Shown here: piece by piece, positions 1-8,689 of the stretch | How positions within the stretch are numbered: the first letter of the stretch is position 1 | Layout: every line of letters starts with the position of its first letter | Assembly: GCA_021788095.1 (NCBI GenBank) | Contig: JAJYLB010000002.1 | Coordinates: forward strand, 1-64,000 | Direction: 5' to 3' | Source of the DNA: Acidobacteriota bacterium | GTDB lineage: Bacteria; Acidobacteriota; Terriglobia; Acidiferrales; UBA7541 | Length of the DNA: 64,000 nucleotides | Made by a program: the position numbers and the translations under genes | The notes under the pieces: generated by a model | What the model was told of the DNA's origin: nothing | What the model saw: the letters and a program-made list of their open reading frames with translations, nothing else | The model's database searches: none

Positions 1-85
1 CACCACGCGGCGTGCCGAGGCTCGCGGCGAGCGAAGGGCCAGAACTGGGCCGGCCGCGCCCAGAAGGCTTACTGAGGCCGAGTTA

Positions 86-480
86 CCACACAGACTCTTT
101 AGCCTGTGGCTTTTGTTTTCCAGGGTGTAGCGAACACAGGCTGAGGAGTCTGTGTGTCAACCCAGGTTTTACGGAAGGGCACGTCCCGAATCCCGAAAGT
201 TCGGGACGGGATCAGCCGTGCCGTAAACGCTTGCCTATCAACGCGGCTTTAGCCGCTGAGGGCTGCATCCGCCGGTTGCCACACAGACTCTTCAGCCTGT
301 GTGTGGAAACCCAGGTTTTACGAAAGGGCACGTCCCGAAGCTTCGGGATCAGCCGTGCCGAAAGTCCTTGCCCATCAACGCGGCTTTCGCGCATTCTGCG
401 TCCCGACGATTTCTGTCGGGAAGCCGCTGAGGGCTGCATCCGCCAGTCGCTACACAGGTTCTTCAGCCTGTGTCCGTTGC
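86..480. repeat. Imperfect tandem array of hairpin-bearing repeats
   Basis: No gene is supported in 1-789. The stretch 86-480 holds two full units and a partial third. Each unit starts with a CCACACAGACTCTT-AGCCTGTG inverted repeat (86, 279 and, diverged, 450), followed by CCCAGGTTTTAC (161 and 310), a palindrome of the form CACGTCCCGAA..TTCGGGA..GCCGTG (about 179-223 and 329-360) and GCCGCTGAGGGCTGCATCC (252 and 423). The period is about 150-195 bp depending on the block. Long open frames crossing this DNA are by-products of its composition. Confidence 0.75.
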
Positions 481-736
481 CCCTGCTGGCGCCCGGCGCC
501 CCCGCTCCGACGTTCTCGGTCGGGCTCATGCCCGCGCTCTGGTGCTGCGGACTTCGCATCTTCGGTAGGGGCGCGGTCTCCGCGCCCCCGCGAACCACGG
601 CTCGAGCCGTGCCGCGGTGGTAGCACAGCCACTCTTGGCTGTGCGCCTTTCAATCCGGCCTCGAGTCGCACCTGCACCGGCAGGTCCCGAAGGTTCGGGA
701 GCCTGTGCTACCCGGCACGTCTATTGCCACAGCCCA

Positions 737-2112
<1,376 letters not shown>

Positions 2113-2118
2113 TCAGGT

Positions 2119-2252
2119 AGAAGGCGTTGCAAAACCGCCCCGCTCCGCAGGGCACGTCCCGAAGTTTCGGGATCAGCCGTGCCGCAAAAGGGCCCAGAAG
2201 AAGGGGCTTCAGCCCCTGAGGGCAATCCGAAACAGGTTTTGCAACGGCTTCT
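2119..2252. repeat. MITE-like 134-bp element with terminal inverted repeats
   Basis: The left end AGAAGGCGTTGCAAAACC (2119-2136) and right end GGTTTTGCAACGGCTTCT (2235-2252) are inverted copies matching at 17 of 18 positions. Between them are the palindrome GCACGTCCCGAA..TTCGGGATCAGCCGTGC (about 2151-2183), also seen in the array at 86-480, and a GGGGCTTCAGCCCCT hairpin (about 2204-2218). It encodes nothing. It sits between glgC and eno and could fold into strong RNA hairpins. Confidence 0.65.
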
Positions 2253-2275
2253 GGGGAAAAACCTCTCCGGCCCCG

Positions 2276-3508
2276 CTATTCGGGCTCCTCGAGCATCGAT
2301 TCTTCCCGCACGACGACGACGATTCCGCTCTCGGTAACGTGGTAATGTTTGCGGTCCTCCTCTCGATCGTAACCGATCACCGCGCCTTCCGGCAGAGCCA
2401 CGTGACGATCGACGATCGCCCGCCGGATGCGGCAGCGGCGGCCTACGTTCACGTGGTTGAAGAGAATCGAATCCTCCACCTCCGAATAGCTGTTCACGCG
2501 GACGTCGTAGCCCACCATCGACCGCAGCACCCGGCCCCCGGAGATGATCGATCCCCCCGCCACACTCGATTCGACCGCCATCCCCACCCGCTCCGGCTCG
2601 GAAAAGACGAATTTGGGCGGCGGATATTGGTGTTGCCAGGTGGTGATGGGCCAGCTCTTGTCGTAGAGGTTGAAGATCGGGCTCACCGAGACCAGATCCA
2701 TATTGGCTTCGAAGTAGGCGTCGAGCGTGCCCACGTCGCGCCAATAGAGCGCCTCCTTCTTGTTCTCGTCGATGAAGCTATAGGCCCAGACGCGATGGCG
2801 GTCGAGGATTTTGGGCAGGATGTCGCGCCCGAAATCGTGGTACGAGAGGGCGTCCTCGGCGTCGGCGATCAGTATCGGAATGAGCGATTGCGTATTAAAA
2901 AGGTAGACGCCCATCGACGCCAGGCACTTCGCCGGGTCGCGGGGCGACCGCTTCGGGTTCGCCGGCTTCTCCTCGAACCCAATGATGCGGTCGGTGGAAT
3001 CCACCTCGAGCACGCCGAAGCTGCCGGCGGCCTCGGCCACGTCCACGGGAATCACGGCGCAGGTGACCTCGGCGCCCGTGGCCAGGTGCTGCGCTAGCAT
3101 CTTCTGGTAATCCATCTTGTAGATGTGGTCGCCGGAAAGAACGAAGACGAAATTCGATCGCTCGCTCCCGATCGAATAGATGTTCTGGTAGACGGCATCC
3201 GCCGTGCCCTGGTACCAGTTCTGCGAGACGCGCATCTGCGGCGGAAGCACTTCGACGAAATCCCCCATCCCCATCAGCACCGACCAGCCCCGGCGGATGT
3301 GGCGGTTCAGGCTAAGCGCCTTGTACTGCGTCAGAACGAAAATGCGGCGCAGCCCGCTATTGATGCAGTTGGATAGCGTAACGTCGATGATGCGGTAGAT
3401 GCCGCCAAACGGCACGGCGGGCTTGGCGCGGTCCCGGGTCAGGGGCCACAACCGCTCCCCCTGGCCCCCGGCGAGCACAACCGCTACCGCCTCTTGCATG
3501 GACGGCAT
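2276..3508 (-). CDS. glgC: Glucose-1-phosphate adenylyltransferase
   Basis: A 410-residue ADP-glucose pyrophosphorylase, the committing enzyme of bacterial glycogen synthesis (ATP + glucose-1-phosphate to ADP-glucose). The N-terminal nucleotide-binding segment reads VVLAGGQGERLWPLT followed by RAKPAVPFGG (residues about 9-35). FVLSGDHIYKMDY lies near residue 125 and YWRDVGTLDAYFEAN near 260. The C-terminal third has the left-handed beta-helix pattern seen in GlgC. Length is normal. The start at 3508 has GGAG upstream; an ATG three codons later is an alternative. No other glycogen gene is in the window. Confidence 0.96.
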   Translation of the reverse strand: MPSMQEAVAVVLAGGQGERLWPLTRDRAKPAVPFGGIYRIIDVTLSNCINSGLRRIFVLTQYKALSLNRHIRRGWSVLMGMGDFVEVLPPQMRVSQNWYQGTADAVYQNIYSIGSERSNFVFVLSGDHIYKMDYQKMLAQHLATGAEVTCAVIPVDVAEAAGSFGVLEVDSTDRIIGFEEKPANPKRSPRDPAKCLASMGVYLFNTQSLIPILIADAEDALSYHDFGRDILPKILDRHRVWAYSFIDENKKEALYWRDVGTLDAYFEANMDLVSVSPIFNLYDKSWPITTWQHQYPPPKFVFSEPERVGMAVESSVAGGSIISGGRVLRSMVGYDVRVNSYSEVEDSILFNHVNVGRRCRIRRAIVDRHVALPEGAVIGYDREEDRKHYHVTESGIVVVVREESMLEEPE

Positions 3509-3975
3509 GGGGAACCGCTCCGGACCGCCGCACCCCGAAGTTTCAGCGCGGCGGCTTATTGTATCAGCATCCGGCTCGCGCCTCGCCTCCCTTCTGAAAT
3601 CTCAAATCTTCAAACCGAGATGCTTTCGCCTGCCTCGCCGCAGTCTGGCGGGCCGCTTCTGACTGCCCGCCAGGGGCTTCCGCCCGGCCAAGGTCACGAA
3701 GGATTGGGTGCCCCAGGCGCCCATGGCACCGGAACTCGCCATGGTTCTGGGCACCCCCTGGCGCTGGTTCTCGCAGGCCCCGATCCAGCGGTCCTGGGGT
3801 CTCCGACCCAGGCGCGCCGAGGCCGTTTCTGGTAAATTAAGTCTTGACTTCCAAAGGGGTCTCCGCTAGTAAAGGTACCACCAACAGAGCATATCGGGCT
3901 CCATGGCAGGTGTGGTCCTAAACCAACCAGTCCGCCAGCGCACATCAGCCCAAAGGGAGAGGGGGTGAATAGTGG
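3509..3975. other. Long rpsU leader/intergenic region with inverted repeat
   Basis: No gene is seen in these 467 bases. An inverted repeat has arms GGGTGCCCCAG..CCATGGC (3706-3727) and GCCATGG..CTGGGCACCC (3738-3756), a potential long hairpin. A TTGACT box lies at 3844. Whether this is a leader, a repeat remnant or a small RNA cannot be decided from the sequence. Confidence 0.5.
3844..3872 (+). promoter_or_regulatory. Candidate sigma-70-like promoter of rpsU
   Basis: TTGACT (3844-3849, 5/6 to the -35 consensus) is followed 17 bases later by TAGTAA (3867-3872, 3/6 to the -10 consensus). It lies about 100 bases upstream of rpsU on the same strand. The -10 match is poor. Confidence 0.3.
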
Positions 3976-4173
3976 GTGGCCGAAGTCACGATACAAGAAG
4001 GCGAATCACTTGAAAACGCGCTCCGGCGCTTCAAGCGTAAGGTGCAGCAGGAAGATATCATCAAGGAAATCAAGCGGCACAGCTACTACTTGAAGCCGGG
4101 CGAAAAACGCCGCGCCAAAGCCGCTCTCTCGCGCAAGCGGTTGCGAAAGAAGCTGCGGCGCGAAATGGACTAG
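3976..4173 (+). CDS. rpsU: 30S ribosomal protein S21
   Basis: A 65-residue basic protein with the S21 pattern: AEVTIQEGESLENALRRFKRK, then KRHSYYLKPGEKRRAK and a Lys/Arg-rich C-terminal helix (RKRLRKKLRRE). It binds the 30S platform near the anti-Shine-Dalgarno region. The start is GTG, preceded by a GGGAGAGGGGG purine run. Length and sequence are typical. It is the first gene of a plus-strand run with the zinc-ribbon and DinB genes. Confidence 0.96.
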   Translation: MAEVTIQEGESLENALRRFKRKVQQEDIIKEIKRHSYYLKPGEKRRAKAALSRKRLRKKLRREMD

Positions 4174-4314
4174 GGTGGGGTGTGTGAAGTCCACTTCAAC
4201 GCACGATCGGTGCCGTGGGGCAGGGTGGTCCTTACCTCAGGGTGTGGGTAAACCTCAGGGGCGGCCTTGGTCTCGGCATGCTGTTCCCCGGGTGGCGGGG
4301 CAACGGAGCAGCAT

Positions 4315-4635
4315 ATGGAGTTCCACGATAGGATCTTGAAGTGCTCGGAATGTGGTACGGAGTTCGTCTTCACCGCGGGCGAACAGATGTTCTTCGCCGA
4401 GAAGGGCTTCCGAAACGAGCCCAAGCGGTGCAAGGGGTGCAAGGCCAAACGGGCTCAGAATCCGGGACCCTCGGTGAGCGGTTCGAACAACAGCCGGATC
4501 GAAACTCGGACGACCTGCTCGCAGTGCGGCAAGGAAACTACGGTCCCGTTTAAACCGACCCAGGGACGCCCGGTGTACTGCCGGGAGTGCTTCCAGCAGC
4601 GCCGGGCGGCGGGCGCTGTCACCCGGTCGTACTGA
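4315..4635 (+). CDS. Double zinc-ribbon protein (CxxC-x17-CxxC)
   Basis: A 106-residue cytoplasmic protein with two zinc-binding modules. The first, near residues 9-42, is CSECGTEFVFTAGEQ..CKGC, like the probable zinc-ribbon family zf-trcl. The second is CSQC, then exactly 17 residues, then CREC, the CxxC-x17-CxxC domain. The ATG at 4315 follows GGAG; an in-frame start 48 bases earlier has no good ribosome-binding site and adds unconserved residues. The biochemical role of the family is unknown to me; nucleic-acid or ribosome association is only inferred from the zinc ribbons and the rpsU neighbour. Confidence 0.85.
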   Translation: MEFHDRILKCSECGTEFVFTAGEQMFFAEKGFRNEPKRCKGCKAKRAQNPGPSVSGSNNSRIETRTTCSQCGKETTVPFKPTQGRPVYCRECFQQRRAAGAVTRSY

Positions 4636-4708
4636 CCGGCGGGCAGCCTCGAAGCTTCAGGATGACCGTTTCCTGGCCCGCACCCCGAGCCAAGGAGAAG
4701 GTGTTGGG

Positions 4709-5275
4709 ATGAGGCGCGTCAAAGCGAAGCGGCGGGCCAAACCGCGGACTGGAACCGCATCCCGCGCCCGCGTTCGATCTCGCTCCGCGGCCGCTCCCCA
4801 CGAAGGTCCGCTGCGCGAGCATCTCGAGCACCTGCTGACCAAGGAGCAGGCGCATGTCGGTTTCGAGCGGGCCGTGGCCGATTTTCCCGAGCACCTGCGC
4901 GGGGTCAAAATCCCCAATGCGCCTTACACCCCTTGGCAACTGCTCGAGCATCTCCGCATCGCGCAGTGGGATATCCTGGAGTTCTGCCGCAATCCCCGCC
5001 ACGTCTCTCCCCAATGGCCGCAGGGCTATTGGCCGCCTACCGAGGCGCCCCCCGACGACGCCGCGTGGGAGAGAAGCGTGCAGGCCTTCCGCGCCGATCT
5101 CGGGGGGATGATTGCTTTGGTGAAAAGCCCGCGAACGGATCTTCTCGCCCGCATCCCTCGCGGCGACGGGCAAACGGTTCTCCGGGAAGCCTTGCTGGTC
5201 GCCGACCACAACGCCTACCACATCGGCCAGTTCATCCTGCTCCGGCGCTTGGCGGGATCCTGGGAAGGGAGCTGA
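4709..5275 (+). CDS. DinB-family protein
   Basis: A 188-residue four-helix-bundle protein of the DinB/YfiT superfamily, a family that includes metal-dependent thiol transferases. Potential metal-binding histidines lie in LLEHLRIAQWD (near residue 76) and in the C-terminal VADHNAYHIGQF motif, characteristic of the family. The first about 30 residues are Arg/Ala-rich and unlike the domain. AAGGAG lies 8 bases upstream of the ATG. Its substrate cannot be deduced. It ends 8 bases before the BlaI-like gene and may be cotranscribed with it. Confidence 0.88.
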   Translation: MRRVKAKRRAKPRTGTASRARVRSRSAAAPHEGPLREHLEHLLTKEQAHVGFERAVADFPEHLRGVKIPNAPYTPWQLLEHLRIAQWDILEFCRNPRHVSPQWPQGYWPPTEAPPDDAAWERSVQAFRADLGGMIALVKSPRTDLLARIPRGDGQTVLREALLVADHNAYHIGQFILLRRLAGSWEGS

Positions 5276-5283
5276 TCGGAGCG

Positions 5284-5727
5284 ATGCTGCGCTTCTTCCG
5301 CGACGGAGCGGGCAGCGCCGACCTGTGGCGGCGGTGGTACCTCGGGCCGCTCGAGCGGCGCGTGATGAACGTCCTCTGGAAGGGCGGGGAATGCTCCGTG
5401 CGCGGCGTCGTCCAGCAGCTCGGCTCGCCACTCGCCTATACCACCGTCATGACCACGCTCGATCGGCTCTATAAGAAAGGCTTCCTCGATCGCCGGAAGT
5501 CAGACCGCGCCTTCTACTACTCTCCGCGCGTGCCGCGCGAGGTGTGGGAACGCAAGCTCGCGGGTGAGCTGGTGCAGGGCTTCTTGACCGGGCCGTCCTC
5601 CTCGGGTGATGGCTTGCTTTCGTTCCTGCTCGACGCCGTCGGCCAGCACGACGAAGCCCTGCTCGAAGAACTGGAGAGGAAGGTCCGGCAGCGGCGCAAG
5701 GAACTCGCTCGGCGGAGCCGGTCATGA
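5284..5727 (+). CDS. BlaI/MecI/CopY-family transcriptional repressor
   Basis: A 147-residue winged-helix regulator. RRVMNVLWKGGECSVRGVVQQL and LAYTTVMTTLDRLYKKGFLDRR (residues about 25-68) form the penicillinase-repressor helix-turn-helix, followed by a dimerisation tail. The open frame extends upstream, but the ATG at 5284 is the first start matching the family's N-terminus. The stop overlaps the start of the M56 metallopeptidase gene by 4 bases (ATGA), the usual repressor-sensor arrangement. The target genes are unknown; no beta-lactamase is nearby. Confidence 0.92.
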   Translation: MLRFFRDGAGSADLWRRWYLGPLERRVMNVLWKGGECSVRGVVQQLGSPLAYTTVMTTLDRLYKKGFLDRRKSDRAFYYSPRVPREVWERKLAGELVQGFLTGPSSSGDGLLSFLLDAVGQHDEALLEELERKVRQRRKELARRSRS

Positions 5728-6710
5728 TGTCCCCCTATCTGATTCGCCTCCTGTGCCTCTCGTTCGCCTCCTTTTTCCTCGTCTATCTCGCGCTGAGCAT
5801 CCCGAGTTTTGCGTTCGCTCGGGTAGCGATCCGGCTGAGCCGGCGCCTTCGAGCGCGCCTTGCGGCGCGGTTCTTGCTCTGCCTGCGGCTGGGTCCTCTG
5901 GTTGCGGCTTCCTTGATTGTGGTGGGTTTGTGCCTTCCCAGCTACTTGCTGCTCGAGCCCAGAGCCGCTGCCGAACGGATCGGCTGGATCTGCCTGGTTT
6001 CGGCGCTGGCGGGCGCGGCTGCCTGGGCAGCAGCCATCGGCCGCACGCTCGGAGCCCTTGCCGGAAGCCACGGCAAAATGCGGCGCTGCTTCCGGCAGGG
6101 TGCGCGGCTCGCCGGGGTGCCAGGCAGGTTGCCGGTACTCACCGTCGAGAGCGAAGCGCCCTTGCTCGCCCTCGCGGGCCTTTTCCGTTCGCGGATCGTG
6201 GTTTCGCGCGGCGTCCTTCGCGCCCTTTCCCCCGAGGAGTTGCGCGCCGCTTTCGATCACGAACAGGCGCATGGGACCTCGCGAGATAATCTCAAGCGGC
6301 TCCTGCTCCTCCTCGCTCCCGATCCCATTCCGTTTTTCCCCCTGCTGGGCTCGCTCGAGCGGTGCTGGGCCAGAGTCGCCGAGTGGGCCGCCGACGATCG
6401 CGCCGCGGCCGGGGATTCACGCCGGTCGCTCTCTCTGGCTGCCGCGCTGGTTCGCGTGGCGAGGTTGGGCGCCCCCGCACGGCCGGTGCCCACCTTGATG
6501 GCCACGCTGGTGGGAAGCGAAGCGGAGGAACTCTCCGCCCGAGTGGATCGCCTTCTCGGCCCGGCCCCGCCCTGCGAAGGGCTGGGAGGCCCGCTGCGCG
6601 CCGCCGCCAGCAGCCTCGCGCTCGGCGCCTCCCTCCTGCTCGCCGCCCTGATCCTTCAGCCCGGCATGCTCGATGCCGTCCATCGCCTGCTCGAGCACCT
6701 GGTCCGCTAG
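5724..6710 (+). CDS. BlaR1-like M56 membrane metallopeptidase
   Basis: A 328-residue membrane protein with hydrophobic segments near residues 1-30, 50-75, 90-115 and 300-320. The zinc-binding HEQAH motif (HExxH) lies near residue 179 and a likely third ligand in VAEWAADDRA near 218, both typical of M56. In BlaR1 systems such a peptidase cleaves the cognate BlaI repressor. Here there is no C-terminal penicillin-binding sensor domain, so the signal is unknown. It overlaps the repressor gene by 4 bases. Confidence 0.9.
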   Translation: MMSPYLIRLLCLSFASFFLVYLALSIPSFAFARVAIRLSRRLRARLAARFLLCLRLGPLVAASLIVVGLCLPSYLLLEPRAAAERIGWICLVSALAGAAAWAAAIGRTLGALAGSHGKMRRCFRQGARLAGVPGRLPVLTVESEAPLLALAGLFRSRIVVSRGVLRALSPEELRAAFDHEQAHGTSRDNLKRLLLLLAPDPIPFFPLLGSLERCWARVAEWAADDRAAAGDSRRSLSLAAALVRVARLGAPARPVPTLMATLVGSEAEELSARVDRLLGPAPPCEGLGGPLRAAASSLALGASLLLAALILQPGMLDAVHRLLEHLVR

Positions 6711-6773
6711 GCATCTGCCGGCCGGTAGCGCTCGGGCAGCCGTCGCTAAGAAACGAAAGGAACTGGACCTCCG

Positions 6774-7451
6774 ATGCATTACCTGCTCTTTTACGAGGTT
6801 GGTGAGGACTACGTCTCCCGCCGTGTGCCCTTTCGCCAAGCGCACCTGGAAAACGCCTGGAGAGCAAGCGAGCGCGGCGAACTGGTGCTCGGCGGAGCCT
6901 TCGCCAATGCCGCCGATGGCGCTGCGTTGCTCTTCCGGGGCGACTCGCCCGAGGTGGCCGAGCGATTTGCCAGGGCGGATCCCTACGTCGTGAATGGGGT
7001 CGTGAAACGATGGACGGTGAGGGAATGGACGACCGTTGCGGGCGATGCCGCCGCCACTCCCATCCGGCCGGAATCAGCCGCCGCGAGCGGAGCAACGCGG
7101 ACAGGCGTCTCGGACCGGGAAGCGAATCGCCCGATCCTGAGAATGTGGAAAGGGCGCTCGACCCCGGAGCGGGCCGGGGAATACGTTCGTCATGCGGTGA
7201 GCAAAGTTTTCCCCGCCCTGCATGCCGTCGCCGGCCATCGCGGCGCCTACTTGCTCCGCCGGTCCGTGAATGGAGCGGTGGAATTCGTTGTCCTTACGCT
7301 TTGGGACTCGATGGAAGCGGTTCGCCGGCTCGCAGGGCAGGATGCGGAGAAAGCTGTCGTCGATCCCGAAGCGCGAGCGGCTCTCGCGAGTTTCGATGAT
7401 CGGGTAACCCACTTCGAGGTCGTTCACAAGACGGAAGGGCCCGCGAGGTGA
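6774..7451 (+). CDS. Two-domain YciI-like / ABM-like protein
   Basis: A 225-residue protein. Residues 1-90 (MHYLLFYEVGEDY, RQAHLENAWRA, LVLGGAFANAADGAALLF, ADPYVVNGVVKRWTVREW) match the YCII-related fold, including the usual His and the PYV segment. Residues about 120-220 (ILRMWKGRSTPERAGEYV through FDDRVTHFEVV) look like an antibiotic-biosynthesis-monooxygenase dimeric alpha-beta barrel domain, joined by an Ala/Thr-rich linker. Both are small ferredoxin-like folds. Substrate and reaction are unknown. The ATG is preceded by AAAGGAA. Confidence 0.75.
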   Translation: MHYLLFYEVGEDYVSRRVPFRQAHLENAWRASERGELVLGGAFANAADGAALLFRGDSPEVAERFARADPYVVNGVVKRWTVREWTTVAGDAAATPIRPESAAASGATRTGVSDREANRPILRMWKGRSTPERAGEYVRHAVSKVFPALHAVAGHRGAYLLRRSVNGAVEFVVLTLWDSMEAVRRLAGQDAEKAVVDPEARAALASFDDRVTHFEVVHKTEGPAR

Positions 7452-7775
7452 CCGCTCGCGATTCCTGAGCCATCGAGCCCGAATTCCGAAATCGGCTCTC
7501 AAGAGCCAGTGGACCTTGCAACTCCATCTGTCTCCTCCTGAACGTCTTGGGCTGGGGGAACGCAACCTCGCCGAAGTTGACTTTCGTCCCCTGCCCCACC
7601 CGCCTTGCTGTCATCCCGAGCCCAGTCCCGGCGTCCCGAAGCTTCGGGATTTGCCGGGAATGGCGGCGAGGGATCTGCTGTTCAACTTCGGAATTCAGAT
7701 CGAGCAGGACTCGGACCCGGCATGCCCCTGGAAATCGGACACGTCGCGGCAATCTCCCCGTATCTGGGGACTCGT
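7452..7775. repeat. Non-coding stretch with dispersed-repeat fragment
   Basis: No gene is supported. Positions about 7612-7690 read TGTCATCCCGAGC..GGCGAGGGATCTGCTGTT and contain GTCCCGAAGCTTCGGGA, the same vocabulary as the repeats at 52836-52965, 47647-47735 and 86-480. It separates the YciI-ABM gene from the 3' end of mazF. Confidence 0.5.
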
Positions 7776-8114
7776 CTACGTCGCTCGAGAGAACATCTCG
7801 ATCGAGACGGCGGAAACAGCCTGCGCTGTTGCCGAGGACACTTTGCCGATCCTGCGGATCAGGCGTTGGCGATCGACGGCGCGAACCTGGTCGAGCGCCA
7901 CTTGGCCATGCTTACCCTGGAAGGCGAGTGAAATCCGACTCGGATAGGGGCGCTCGACAGTGGTCATGGGGGCGATGAGGACGGTTCGCAGGTGCCGGTT
8001 CATCTCGTCCGGCGAAACCACAAGGCCAGGGCGTGTTTTTCGCATTTCTGACCCCTGGGTTGGGTCAAGGGCGACTAACCAAATCTCGTCGCGGAGGGGC
8101 GGGCCAGCTACCAC
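7776..8114 (-). CDS. mazF: MazF/PemK-family endoribonuclease toxin
   Basis: A 112-residue toxin of the MazF/PemK family. It has the N-terminal EIWLVALDPTQGSEMRKTRP motif with the conserved Arg, then PGLVVSPDEMN, LIAPMTT and a VALDQVRAVDRQRL segment corresponding to the second half of the SH3-like barrel. Family members cleave RNA at short motifs and are neutralised by the upstream antitoxin. The gene overlaps the antitoxin by 7 bases. Length is normal and no inactivating change is visible. Confidence 0.93.
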   Translation of the reverse strand: MVAGPPLRDEIWLVALDPTQGSEMRKTRPGLVVSPDEMNRHLRTVLIAPMTTVERPYPSRISLAFQGKHGQVALDQVRAVDRQRLIRRIGKVSSATAQAVSAVSIEMFSRAT

Positions 8115-8359
8115 CGCCAGTCCTCGCGATCGAAGGCGCTGGGGGGCAGAGCCTCGAGCGGTAGCTCGTCATGGGACGAAGGTCCCGCGGCGAGGAAGGC
8201 TTCCTCCCAGCCTTGGCGGGGACGATGCTCTGGAGCAATGACCAAGCGATCTTTTTCGATCCGCAGCTCAGCCGCGTCATCGAATCCGCACTGCTCCAGG
8301 ACCGCTTTGGGAATGCGGATGCCCCGTGAATTGCCGATCCGCGCCAGCTTGACTCTCAC
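8108..8359 (-). CDS. mazE: AbrB/MazE-family antitoxin
   Basis: An 83-residue antitoxin. The N-terminal swapped-hairpin DNA-binding domain reads VKLARIGNSRGIRIPKAVLE, then DDAAELRIEKDRLVI (residues 2-41). The acidic C-terminus (WEEAF, ELPLEAL, FDREDW) would bind and block the toxin. The start is GTG with GGAGGAGGA four bases upstream. A perfect TATAAT lies about 20 bases upstream, giving a very short leader. Autoregulation by the antitoxin or complex is known for the family and inferred here. Confidence 0.92.
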   Translation of the reverse strand: MRVKLARIGNSRGIRIPKAVLEQCGFDDAAELRIEKDRLVIAPEHRPRQGWEEAFLAAGPSSHDELPLEALPPSAFDREDWRW

Positions 8360-8378
8360 AATCTCCTCCTCCGACCGT

Positions 8379-8384
8379 AATTAT
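8379..8384 (-). promoter_or_regulatory. Candidate -10 box and operator of mazEF
   Basis: On the minus strand a perfect TATAAT lies at 8384-8379, inside the AT-rich ATTACAATATAATTAC, which stands out from GC-rich surroundings. GTAAT is directly repeated (8376-8380, 8387-8391) and could be an antitoxin site. No good -35 hexamer is seen at 16-19 bases. Transcription would start only about 10 bases before the ribosome-binding site. Confidence 0.45.
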
Positions 8385-8471
8385 ATTGTAATCACATCCT
8401 GAGATCTCCAGGCAAGGGGTCTTCGCTCGCTCCCGAAGCCCCCAGCAAAAGGCGGGCCTGCCGCGCCGCCG

Positions 8472-8514
8472 TTCGGCCCTGAGCGGAGCCGAAGGGTAGC
8501 CCGCCGAGGCGGGC
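8472..8514. repeat. Paired hairpins downstream of the tRNA
   Basis: TTCGGC-CCTGAGCG-GAGCCGAA (8472-8493) and CCCGCC-GA-GGCGGG (8501-8514) are two short inverted repeats just beyond the 3' end of the minus-strand tRNA. They could help terminate or process the tRNA transcript. The CCTGAGCGGAGCCGAAGGG wording is that of a widespread dispersed repeat. Confidence 0.45.
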
Positions 8515-8523
8515 GAAGGCGGG

Positions 8524-8597
8524 TGGGCCCGGATGGACTCGAACCATCAACCTACGGATTATGAGTCCGCTGCTCTAACCGGTTGAGCTACGGGCCC
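8524..8597 (-). tRNA. tRNA with CAU anticodon, probably tRNA-Ile2
   Basis: A 74-nt tRNA on the minus strand. The acceptor stem is GGGCCCG/CGGGCCC. The D-arm is GCTC..GAGC, the anticodon stem GCGGA/TCCGT with loop CTCATAA (anticodon CAT), and the T-arm GATGG-TTCGAGT-CCATC, with discriminator A. The CCA end is not encoded (ACCC follows). A CAU anticodon can mean Met, initiator Met or lysidine-modified Ile2. The 1-72 pair is G-C, so it is not an initiator. C4-G69 and C5-G68 are the pairs TilS uses in E. coli to recognise tRNA-Ile2, where elongator tRNA-Met has U-A and A-U. Ile2 is therefore favoured but not proven. Confidence 0.9.
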
Positions 8598-8689
8598 GCG
8601 GCTCCGACTATAGGCGAAAATCGCGTCCGTTGCACCTGCCGCGGGGAGGCCAAGGGCGGTGCCTTCCACCGCGAGGAATCTGCTTTTCG

